A DNA stretch of 64,000 bases from Bradysia coprophila (Eukaryota > Arthropoda > Insecta > Diptera > Sciaridae). A program made the position numbers and the translations under genes. The stretch covers positions 434,001-498,000 of the forward strand of contig NW_023503313.1 in NCBI RefSeq assembly GCF_014529535.1, written 5' to 3'. Position 1 is the stretch's first letter, and each line of letters opens with the position of its first letter. This document shows, in pieces, positions 10,864 to 21,900 of the stretch. The notes beneath the pieces were generated by a model that saw only the letters and a list, made by a program, of their open reading frames with translations, did no database searches and was not told the DNA's origin.

Positions 10864-13800
10864 TCATAACAACTGTTTGAAGTCAACCGTTTGTTCTATC
10901 CATTTGGCCACAGTGAAAAGATTCTTATCTGATAAAAAAGGGCCCATCAATTGTAAACTTAGTGGCAATTGGTTCGATGACAATTTAATTGGAATCGAGA
11001 TTGCGGGGATGCCTGCAAAGAGAAAATTGAAAGATTGAAATTTAAAATTATCGAAATGAAGAATTTTTTGAAGGGTAATAGAGGTTAGAGGTGACTCAAA
11101 GATTATGAGAGTTTGCCTAAAAAAAGTTTGAATTTAAAATTTTAACGACAAACGTGTCCTGCTATGATTATTAATCTGTCACTACTTAAGTATCGTATAG
11201 CGTTCGATAGTAAATCTTCAGCTGTAGTCGTTTCAACATACAGCTTGCTGTCCTGGAGAAAACTACAGATAAGACGCATCAGATCGCTAACTTTGTTGAT
11301 GACAGAAGATATTGAGTCGATTGTAATGAGAGGTTCCGATGCATTAAAAATGACTAGTGTGCAGTGTGAGTAGATAAATCAGCGCTTGTTTAATTGGTTG
11401 AGAAATGTTTCCTAGTTCGCATGGTAAAATAATCTTCGAATCAATTAAAAGCTTCGAGTAGACGTTGAGATGGTTCCAACGTAATGGCTCATAGCTAAAA
11501 TCCGAAGATCACAGCTTCATGTAACCCGATCAGAAAGTTTCGAAAACATTTAGGTTTCAGGTCGAACCAAATCTGAGCTTTATGATGGAAATGGAAAAGC
11601 ACGTTCAAGATCTGTTACAGAAATTGTCCGGGGTTACGTACACTTAAATGGATTCGAGAAGATATAATCAGTACGCAAACTTCGTATAAAACGCATCTAA
11701 AATTTCAGCCAAAATGTCACTGAACGAAACATATACTCTGACTGCCTTCCAAAAAAGTTATAGAAATTACGGTATCAGTGTAACCGTCCGTTCTGGAACG
11801 AGAACATATAAATTTTTAATGCCTAATAAGACGATTTTTTAGTGCGTTTAAAAACTTCTTAATTAACCTTTCAGAAACGGCAAGCATATCACCCCACAGT
11901 AATTGAATCTGTTACTTCTATTGTTTACAGCATCGTCTAGCGTTTGGTACACTCACTCAGTGAGCTCGTCGTTTATTTTTGCCGTCGCTGTCGATATCAG
12001 ATGACTATCCGTTTCGGGAAGGTTTCATGATTAATTTCCATGTTTACGAAATAGTGACAGTCAGAGGCATTGAAATTTGCTTCAGCTGATCCACACAGAC
12101 AATTAAAACTGTTTATACGTCTGTATACGGTCTTTTACCTAGCCCATTGTAGCAGCTTCAACTGTATACATAAATATAAACAGTTTCGATTGTATGTTGT
12201 GGATCAACTAAAAAACGGCTAGTCATGCTGAAATTCCACTGCCTCTGACTGTACAAAAAAAAACTGCCATAGAAATACGTGAAGCCAAAACACCATGGAT
12301 ACTGTTCAATGAAACAATGTAAGTGCAACACTAAAAAATTACTTTCTTGGCGCTGTCTGTCGTTGCATCGAAGTGACATAAGCAAATTCTGATCAAATGT
12401 GAGCAGTGCACTTGTGAATTGGTAAATTTTTTCGGAAAAGCAAAAACGTTTCTTTTCGATAAACAATTCTCAGCCGATCAAACCGTCCAACTGATCGTTC
12501 GATCAGCTCAAATTCTGATTCCTCTACCCAAATCTCTTAGTCTACTCACCTGCCATATTTGCTGGTTGGGTACAAAAGTCTTGGATGGCGCATTGGTCTC
12601 TGTTATTATTTTTAACAAATTCCTCCAATTTGGGAGCATCCGTCAGTGTCGTCGGTGTCAATACAACATCTACTGCGTCCGTGCCCAAAAATATATTTTG
12701 AAAGTCCTGTGCTATTAGCCGCCGAACTCTCAACGCTTTCTCGAAATATTTTTGATAATTCATACGCAGCAGATAGTAATTGCCGGCTAAGATTCGATTT
12801 TTCACCACACTGTTAAAACCCTCCTGACGAGTTTTCGCATACATTTGTTCTGTACTAACGGTAGCATCGTCTTCCGACCGATGACCGAATTCTACTCCAT
12901 CATAGCGAGCCATATTACTGGCCACCTCACATTGGTTCAATATGGTGTAAACAAATATCGACGAGGCTGTATTCGGGAGAGATACATCGACGACTTGTGC
13001 TCCATTTTCTTCTAATAAATCAGCTACTTTCATCCACGTTTCCATGACTTCTTTTGACAGACCATCGCAATGGTATTCTTTGGGTATTCCAATTTTGAAA
13101 CGCTTGATCGGAATCTGGTCGGGCAAGACAATGTTGGTAAAAGGTCGCTTGATGGTAGTGGAATCTTTTGCATCAGGTCCTAGAAATGAATTTATTTTAA
13201 CCGGAAATCATTTCCAAACTACGAATCAGAAAACCAACCTGCAACAGCATTCAATATCGCAACACAATCGTCAATAGTTCTCGTTAATATTGCTGGTGTG
13301 TCCATCGAATTCACCAATGGAATCAATCCATTGCGGGAAATTAGACCATACGTTGGTTTATAGCCAACAATGCCGCAATATGATGCAGGATTCCTAACTG
13401 AACCACCAGTGTCGGATCCGATTCCACTGTTAAAGGAGAAAGATTTCAATTTCATCAAATACGATATTGGTCAGAAAAAACATTTACGCATAACAAGCTC
13501 CTGATGCCACAATAACAGCCGATCCACCGGAACTTCCGCCAGCGATATGTGTACCATTTTGACTGTAACAATTTTGAGTGAAACCGAAAATTGAATCGAT
13601 TGTTCCTGACCCCATGCCGAATTCATCGAGATTGGTTTTGCCGAGTAAAATTGCACCTTGCGCTTTCAGTCTATCATAAACAGTTGCATCGTAGTTGGGT
13701 CGATAATCCTCTAACATTCTACGGTTGGAGTACAGTCAGAGCGTTACACAAATTGGTGAACATTCATGCAACGTACCTCGAAGCACAAGACGTTGGTTCT

Positions 13801-14118
13801 CCTTTGACGCAGAAATTGTCCTTTACAGCAATGGGAACACCGTCCAATTTTCTGATGCCTTTGCCATTTATGTAACGTTCAGACGACTCTTTTGAATTGG
13901 CTAGAGCTATTTCGGGTGTAGGACGAATAATTGCATTCAAGTTCTTTTGCCGGGTAACAGCGTTTAGACATTGGTTGGCGATGTCAACCGGATCGAGTTG
14001 TCGGATTTTGTAGTTATGAGTGAGCTGTCACGCAATAAGAGTTCTTTTGGTTCAAGTATGGATCTTAATAAACTCACAGTAATACCTTTGCTATCGTAGA
14101 TGGTAAGCTCTTAGCCAT
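10864..14118 (-). CDS. gatA: glutamyl-tRNA(Gln) amidotransferase subunit A, mitochondrial (GatA)
   Basis: Six exons on the minus strand (14086-14118, 13777-14024, 13488-13718, 13239-13426, 12550-13179, 10864-11012) join in phase to 492 residues, as expected for GatA. With GatB and GatC the enzyme converts misacylated Glu-tRNA(Gln) to Gln-tRNA(Gln) in mitochondria. The amidase Ser-cisSer-Lys triad is complete: K79 in PIAVKDN, S156 in GGSSGGSA and S180 in DTGGSVR, with the family's 24-residue spacing between the two serines. CASRMLEDY and [13 protein letters not shown] also match the family. The last exon ([13 protein letters not shown] to TVAKWIEQ) lies behind a 1.5 kb intron containing a MITE. 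The first exon is only 11 codons; its GTATTA donor was chosen on phase, so the extreme N-terminus is the least certain part. The gene is convergent with the GH1 gene 148 bp away. Confidence 0.92.
11013..12549 (-). other. long last intron of GatA, with a MITE inside
   Basis: All other introns of this gene are about 60 bp; this one is 1537 bp. It contains the 194 bp MITE at 12058-12251 and a copy of the recurring GATAACAGATGACTA-like motif near 11976-12007. The open frame at 11164-11373 is unrecognised. The rest is featureless AT-rich sequence. Confidence 0.75.
12058..12251. mobile_element. MITE, short copy (194 bp) of the CAGTCAGAGGCA family
   Basis: Both ends carry the family's terminal inverted repeat: CAGTCAGAGGCATTGAAATT on the left and CAGTCAGAGGCAGTGGAATT on the right, reading inward. 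The middle matches the 30493 copy (AAACTGTTTATACGTC, TAGCAGCTTCAACTGTAT, ATAAACAGTTTCGATTGTAT). The left end has lost the GCATGAATTT part. It sits inside the GatA intron and has no coding capacity. Confidence 0.85.
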
Positions 14119-14236
14119 TACGACGAGAATTTCGTTCGTTTTTCTAGTGTTTATATCCCGTTCAACACCGTTCAACCTGAAAATTTGTTTTCATACATCT
14201 GTCAGAAACGGAGCCGCATGTGGAAAAGCCAGTTGC

Positions 14237-14393
14237 CAGTGGCGCCGAGTATAGGGGGGCGAGGGGGGCGATTGCCCCCCATAACAATGCAAAACTTCTT
14301 TAAATTCCTAGGGTTTTTCACAATTTTTTTATCATTTTGTGCTCTTTGCCCCCCATGAGCCCCCCATGAACGAATTCAAAGTCGGCGCCTCTG
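14237..14393. mobile_element. small hAT-type MITE (157 bp) with perfect 8 bp target duplication
   Basis: The ends read inward as CAGTGGCGCCGA and CAGAGGCGCCGA (11 of 12 identical). The element is flanked on both sides by CCAGTTGC (14229-14236 and 14394-14401), a perfect 8 bp duplication as hAT transposases make. The body has C/G runs (GGGGGGCGAGGGGGGCGA, TTGCCCCCC). It lies about 120 bp upstream of the GatA start codon. Confidence 0.85.
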
Positions 14394-14410
14394 CCAGTTG
14401 CAAGTTAACG

Positions 14411-14680
14411 TCATTTTTTTTTGACATATTGAATCTGGGCTGGGCCATTGGTAAAATTATCTGAAGTGGTGTGTTCCAATGAAAATTCAAACCAGACCAT
14501 ACCTGTAGAGTTTACTTTCATTGGTGGTTCTCGCGCATCTAATAAAATGGCGATATGCGTGAAATCCCGAAAGTTTCCAACCCTGCATCTCAGCAATAAA
14601 AATGTGTTTGGGAATGCAGAGGAATTTACAGTAACAGGTACGGCGTTAAGTTGAAGTTTTGTCTCCAATTCCATTTCCAT
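14411..14680 (-). CDS. unrecognised open frame, possibly a fragment of a small gene
   Basis: An 89-residue minus-strand frame beginning MEMELETKLQ and containing WFEFSLEH. Its composition looks more protein-like than most shadow frames, and a second frame upstream (15093-15413, with a hydrophobic segment FSIVIFYLHITGSVIILCYD) could in principle belong to the same gene. However, no good splice pair joins them and no family is recognised. It may be noise. Confidence 0.15.
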   Translation of the reverse strand: MEMELETKLQLNAVPVTVNSSAFPNTFLLLRCRVGNFRDFTHIAILLDAREPPMKVNSTGMVWFEFSLEHTTSDNFTNGPAQIQYVKKK

Positions 14681-14915
14681 TTCGTTGTGCCTCCGTTTCT
14701 ATTGTTTAAATTCATCTTTCAAGTCAACGGAGACAAAGCGGATTAACGACCTTTAGACTTTTGGTATAACGACACGTGCTACGTACTTACATTATTATCG
14801 TAGTACGATATTGGATTGTTGGATTGTTTACTTAGGATATAATGTTTTCTAAGTTGGTAAGCTCTAAACAGACTATATTTTGATGTAGCGTAGTAGCGGT
14901 GTATATGTAAAGATT

Positions 14916-15083
14916 AAATTCACGCCGTAAGTGTGCCTAAAATTTGAATTTTAAGTGAACGATTCGATGAAAAAATGAACCGAAAAATACATTTCAACGC
15001 TTCATTGTATGAAAATGACGCTACGTTAGAAAGACTTCCGCACTTTCCATTTTGAATTTCGACCGCACTTACGGCGTGAATTT
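14916..15083. mobile_element. TIR element of 168 bp
   Basis: The terminal arms read inward as AAATTCACGCCGTAAGTGTG (14916-14935) and AAATTCACGCCGTAAGTGCG (15064-15083), 19 of 20 identical. The arms continue with lower similarity. No coding capacity, no firm target duplication. Confidence 0.7.
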
Positions 15084-15403
15084 GGTTGTTTATCAATTAA
15101 CATTATCATCAGCAAGTGTGAGACCTAACGTTGTAAGAACTGAATAATTCACGTTAATTGCCACAGTCATAAAATCATAACAAAGTATAATCACCGAACC
15201 TGTAATATGTAAATAAAAGATAACAATAGAGAACACTCGATTATCGGTTTCTTCAAAGCCCATACGAATTGTGAATGTACTGTTAAATTTCCAAGGTTCT
15301 TTAAGAATCTTGCAAATTTCATCCATAGAGACATAATCAATATTTACATGAAAATCGATCTGTATGGATGAAATCGTGTTCGTTCGGCAAGTAAAAATTC
15401 GTG

Positions 15404-15525
15404 TTTGGAACAAACCTATACGGAAAAGATGTTTCGAAACTAAAGCTCAAACGTAATAGATTTTTGTACAAAATTCCATTATATTTCTATAGGTTAACCG
15501 AGGTTTCCTATAGGTTTGTTCCAAA
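15404..15525. mobile_element. short TIR element of about 122 bp
   Basis: Perfect 17 bp inverted ends TTTGGAACAAACCTATA (15404-15420 and 15509-15525). A related half-sequence TTGGAACAAATTTATATC occurs at about 15704. Likely a small MITE; family unknown. Confidence 0.6.
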
Positions 15526-15936
15526 TAACTAAACACCCGAACTTTGACAACACGAACGACAACGATTTCATCAACAGAGGTGAATATAACCTAAACGTCA
15601 ACCAATTTCTTTGTAAATTTTTCATTAAAATTTTCGTCAACCTGAAAATTGAGGTTAAGTTGCCATCTGTGAATGAAATTTGACATTTCGAAATGACCTT
15701 GGAACAAATTTATATCGGGTGATTGCATTTTCATATTAATTTAAACGTGCATTGCATCGTCTGTCAAGACGGCTCTTCTGTTTCTTGTTTGATAACAAAC
15801 GTCATCGCAAAAGAGAAATTTCATTTATTTGATTTGATATATTAATCGACTTAAATGTTCTTGTGTTGTGATTTAAATGGGTTAAATGTTAAAATGATGT
15901 CCGTGAAACTGGCGTAAATGTTAACATAATTCAAAA

Positions 15937-18900
15937 ATGGATAAAATCAATCTCGTTTCGAGTTTCCAGAAGAGCATTGAATCGTTAAAAAACACAGAAT
16001 GCAGGTAAGCGAAACATATATTCCGTATTTAAATCTGGTAGGTGGATATGATCAAACGAAGAGCCGACACAACAAATAATTTTCTTTATTGTCTTATGTT
16101 TCCAGTCGAAAGGAAAAATTGGCTCATTTTGCCAACATATCCGACTTTGTAACATCACCGTCAATACAAAATCATCCGAATCAAGTAACATTCATCAGCA
16201 ATGCGTTGGCCGTGCTGCTGATGTTTTGCGAAGAAATAGATTCAACAGTTCATCTGAATGCTGAGGAGAATCTCAACAAAATTATTCGCTTTTGCGAGAA
16301 AACATTCATCGTCCGGATCCAGTACGATGTGTACCATGAGATCAAAAAGAACGGAAACGAACGATCGCTGAGAATTTGCCTAAACATTTTCGGTTGTTAT
16401 TGCCATTTGATCAAGCAGCGCAAAGTTAAACCATATGCTACGAACTTTCTATCATGCATTTACGCTATTTCAAAGCGCAAGGAGACTCAACTGATCGAAT
16501 CACTGGCCGATTTTCTGAAAACGTTTTGCAAATTTATGGAAAATTGCTTATCCGATCGGGATGTACTGAAATTAGTCGAGGTGAGTAACAAAGAAAAATG
16601 TCGGTTGGAATGCGCCGAGTCTATTCAATTCGATTTAAGGTTTTCCTCAATGACGCCACATCAGACTGTGCTATTAAAAGACGTTGTGCCTCACAGAATG
16701 TCATGACATTGATATTGAATTCAAAGAAACCTGATTACATATGCCGTCAAGCGTTCAACAAGATTCTAGGTATGTTTTTCCACCGGTAACACAATGAATC
16801 ATGCTCGCCGAGATTTCTGTTTATTCAACAATGTTGTTTGTTACGCACTCAAAGTTCATAATTCGCAAATTAATTTTTCTAATTATTCATCGTACGGTGA
16901 ATTATTTGGTCGAATTGTTTGCTCATTCGTTGGTTGAGTTAAAATGCGTGGTTGAGTGAACTTCTAATTCTTGGCGGAAATATTCAAATGAAAAACCAAG
17001 ACCAATCAATTACTTGTTGAATCCACGTTGATTTTCGTTTCACTTGTAGACATTCTCGCTACCGATCAGACAATAAATGCAGTCATTGGTTTGTTGGGAA
17101 TGTTGCGATTATTGATACCCGAACTGACGACCACCAAAAATTGCGACTTTTTCAAAATCATTCAGATTTTAGATGTGTGCTTGCACCTTTTGCATGACAA
17201 ATCTCATTCGATAATAAATGCCTCGCTGGAGGTCATCCACGTAATTCTTCGCTGCTCGCACAAAACCATGAAAAAACTGCTTACATCTACGGATCACGTC
17301 GATGTCATTCGCCAGGACGATTCGTTGCGCAATTTAATTTTTAAGAAAAGCGGAAGCAAGCCCAGTTCGTCGAAGTTGAATGAAATAGACAAACATTACT
17401 TCGAAATGAATAGCAGCAGAGAACTGGAGGGTAGTCTGTTTTCCAAGGATACGCAAATTCTCGATGAAGGATGTCTGTCCTGCACCGACATTGAAATGGA
17501 TTCATTGGTAAGCATCGACAGTACGCACGATGCGGATAATTTAAAGAAAAAATCCGACACGGTGTCATTGAAAAGCCAAAAGTCAACCGAATCTTTTGGA
17601 TCGTTCTTCAATACGCTACTTTCGCAATCTAAGCCCACTGGTAAGGCAATTATTTGTCTTTGTTGCCCATTTGCATTGCTAACATTTTACGTTTATCTAT
17701 TCGATCAGAAACGGTCACAAAATTCTTTCGCTCTCAAGGATCCTCGTTGAACAATACACCGAAGAAAAGTCAGCATGAAGACAATACCAGCCTAAAAGAT
17801 TTCGTTGAAGATGATGTAATATCAGCCGGATCACTCGACAGCAATGTATCTATCCATAGTCACCATTCATCGACGCTTGCTGTTCCAAACGAAACTGATG
17901 AAACGGTCACTGTCATTGAAACAGACGCAGAAGTCGAACCGACAACGGCGTCGCCACAGCCATCGCCTGACCATCAATCAGTCGACATTGGTCAGTTGCA
18001 TCCAGAATCGATAAAATTGGACGATTCAACCGATTCGGTCAAATTTCGAGAAATGTCAATCGGTTCCATTTACGACCAATTCCTCGTCGAATATGTGGTA
18101 CGATTAGTTTGCTACAAATTCTTACTGGCCGGTCAGGATCAAAAACTGAAGCTGGACAGTGCTGTGCGCGTATCAATCAAAAACCTATCACTGATTGTGT
18201 TGTCGGATTGTGTACGAATTTATCCGCAAATTTTACTGATGAAACTGACAGTATCGCATAAGGCGAGTGTGTCGGATGAGTGCCGTGAAACATTGTTCGA
18301 TGATTTGAGTGAATTGTGTTTAACAGAAACATCAGAATGTAAAAACGATGAACAGCTGCTTGACATTATCCCCGACCATTTCGGTGTGAGTACCTGCTCT
18401 ATAGACGAATTTTTGTCGCCACTCAGTGATAAAAGCATCAATTCATTAAAAGGCACAAACGTGTCCTCCAAAAGTCCAAGTAAGGTTCCTGTGACTAGTA
18501 AATTGCCTGTTAAAGAGACCCAGCATGACATGGATGCGGAGAAATGCGACCAAAATATTGAAGACATTTTATTGTATTTCAACCATCACGATCCATCACT
18601 GCGAGGCAATGTTCAGTCAATTATTGGAAATTTCATCGTAACGGTGCTGGAAGACTACCGCAGTGTGGACGAATTTCGGGAAAGATGCTTTGTTAATGTG
18701 GAGACCAAGTATATCCGTTTCAACTTACTACTGAAAGTGTTGATGCAGGTAAGATTAGTCCGTTGGTTGACGAATCGGCTTAACAAAAATAATTTCCGTT
18801 GAAAGGGCCTATCCGATGAAATCCACACAGTCATCAAGCATTCAATATCCGCTGTAGATGTCGTATTCCCGTCAGTATTGCGAACTATAATAGACCGGGG

Positions 18901-21900
18901 AACGTCAATACAACACACCTCATCAACCCGCAATGGACGAAAAATCGATGATCTGAATGCCGTTCCGAAAGGCGATCTTTGCATTGATCAAATACTCACT
19001 GAGTTGCTTATCGTCGGAAGTAACAGGAACTGGGTGGTGCAAAGTAAATACTGCGAATTGGTGACGAACATTGACTTTGCTGAAATGAAATCCGTTTTGG
19101 GTGACGAGATCGGTCGATACTACGAGGTACCGTTTTTTACTAAAAAATAAAGCTTTTTTCTGGGCATTTTAGGACTTTCAAAAATTTTTGCAGAGAAAAT
19201 TTCTTGATTCAATTTTTGCATTGATCGGAGATCAAGACAGCCGAACCAGATCCCGAGCCATAGAGACATTATGTCATTATGTCAAAGACGAACCGGCGTA
19301 CAACTGCAATCGAAATGTCGAAATCGGCAATTTTGTGTGTGCGAGAATATTCGACAGGTTACCGTTGGCATTCGATAATTTCAAAATTGAAAACTCTCAA
19401 CGTCAGCATCAAAAACTGGGACCGGTCTTGTACACACTATCCAACAATCTGATGGAACTGGACGATCGCAATCAACAGTTTGGCATCGTAAGCGCTATTG
19501 CCGAACTGGTGAAGCTTTTCAATCCCATTACGTACCACGCTGTGTGGAATGAGTTCAGTGTTTTCGAAATTTGTTTGAATTTTATGCGAGAGAATTATTG
19601 CATCGGAACGGATGCTGCATGCCAGTGTGATATGATAAATATTTGTACGAGCTTAATTGCAGGTATTACAACTGTGCCACTGTGCGTAATGGTTTTAAGA
19701 TTTGATGTGAAATTGAAATTTTACTTTAAGGAAATGCCTTCGATCTGAAGTACGTTTGGGCGAAGGAAATAAACACATTGCTTCTGCATGTTTTAAAACT
19801 GTTGAACATATTCTATCATGTGTTCAACAACACCCAGCCGTTATACATTCCGAAGGGTCAGAAGAACGACATCTTCATTAGCACCAAGGAGTTCCAATTG
19901 TTCGAAAGTTTTGGTTATTTTGGCAACGATTATTTCTACCGAAAAATCTACAAACTTCTGAAGCAAAGTTTCGATTCGTACAAGGTGATTTGAATTGACC
20001 TACGACGCAGCTCTGTATTTTGTTCAACCTTTTTTTTTGTTCAGATTACCATAACCAAGGACAGCGGCCAAATAGTCATGGACCTACTCAGTACAACGCT
20101 AAATGCGTTAATTGTGATATTAGAAATCAAAGTTCCCGAACCGACATCGAATCCCATTAAATTAATTGAAGAAACTCTGCTGTATCTGTCCACATTGATC
20201 AACTATGCACCGATGGAATCGGTGATTGCAATCAGACAATTGCTGAAGTACATGTTTTCCATGAATCTGAGATGTCGGACATCCGACTTTGAGTACTTAG
20301 CCGGCAATGTTATCGAGAAGGAATGCAAGGGATGTGAGATGAACGACATGACGACGATGCTACGAAATCTATCAATTTCGTCGACCAGTGCGTCGAGTGA
20401 GAATGTGGTTCACATATTGCTATTCAAGCCGATCGTTATTCGATGTTTGAAGGTATGGAAAACGGTCGAACTTCTCTACCCGCGTCACCTGAGTTAATTT
20501 GTCTCATTTTTTTCATTTTCCAGATTTTCTCCAAGTCCGACACTTCGATTCAGTCAGCGATTTTGGATATGCTTTGCAAAGCGCTTGAATTTAATGTCAA
20601 CTATTCACTGCTCGATGCGAACAATGTTTTCTTGGACTTTGTGCTCAAATTGGCGGAGCTAATTGAAACTGGTGCAGTCAGGTAATGATAATTCCATTTT
20701 TCTCTGACCATCGACATCTGTCTTCTTCATGCATTCTAATCGATGGATTCGTAAAACGAACTCCACTCAAAGATTTTTTTTTCTATCCACCATTCGTTAC
20801 AGAGAAAGCGAAGTGGTGGTCCCTAGTATCATCAAGTTCTTGTTTTGTCTGACGAAAGAGAAAGACCGAAAACTGATCACAATTCCGAAAATTATCAACA
20901 TCACCGACACATTGCTGGCAAATGACGTAAGAAGCGGATCGAGGGCGCTAAACGAGCTGGCTTTTAAGTTTTTCTTCGACGAGACCGGCTGTGAGGATGG
21001 TTTTAGCATTAAAGACATCAATACACAGAAGGAAGTGGCACTCCGAATGTTGATAAAATTTTTGCATGTCAGGGAGGTGGGTTCTGTCTGGGATCCATGA
21101 TCTGTGTCAACTGGCATGAATTAATTTAATTTTGATTTTCTCGCAGATACAAATCAGTTTGTGCAATATCTTGATGTTGCTCAGATCATCCACCAGCGAC
21201 AACGAAAATAGTTTCTACGTGAATTTGTTGCAAGTAATCGACGACAATCGGGAGCTTTTCTTCGATGTGGAACAGTTCGACAGTATCGATTTGTGTTTCA
21301 AAGTCGCTAGCGAGTCAACGTTGATGGAAGAAAGTAATTTGCGTAAAACGTTTTCATTGTTTTACAGTTACATCAATCAGGTGAAGAGAAATGTAGCGAT
21401 AAAAAAAAATCATTTTCCTCTAACGCGTGCTTGATTTTCCATAGAACGAACGATCGTTTGAAGTAATGTCAGTGATTTCGATTCTCATCGAAAATGTCCT
21501 ATCAAAAGTAACCGAAGAAGTGGCATTGGAGCAAACGCAATTATATTTACAAGAACGAATGGAGCCCATCGCATCGGATCGCGCAACGTTATTCACTGAA
21601 TCAATTTTTTCGTTCGTCAAATTTGCTATTGATTCATTGCACTGGTGAGATCCATTTTGATCCATTCATAAGTGTGCACTGCGCTAAACAAAATCTCGAT
21701 TTTCAATCTTTAGCTCTAATACCGAACGGGACATTCGTGCACGGTACGGACCACATACGCGTAAACTGTTCCGATTACTTCTAAAACATCAGTTTGGTGT
21801 CGGCAACTTTGTTGTCATTAAGCGAAACTTATCAATCGCATTGTCAGATCCCGATTTCATTACGACTTCGATCCATAGATTACATGCATCCCATGCGAAT

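Noticed and set aside
12541-12560. GatA as a truncated pseudogene ending at NMAG
   Set aside because: The 149 bp exon at 10864-11012 restores the conserved C-terminus in exact phase.
14411-15413. Two minus-strand frames that might form a small membrane or glycoprotein gene
   Set aside because: No convincing splice pair joins them, the upstream frame starts inside a TIR element using TTG, and no family is recognised. Kept only as a very low confidence entry.
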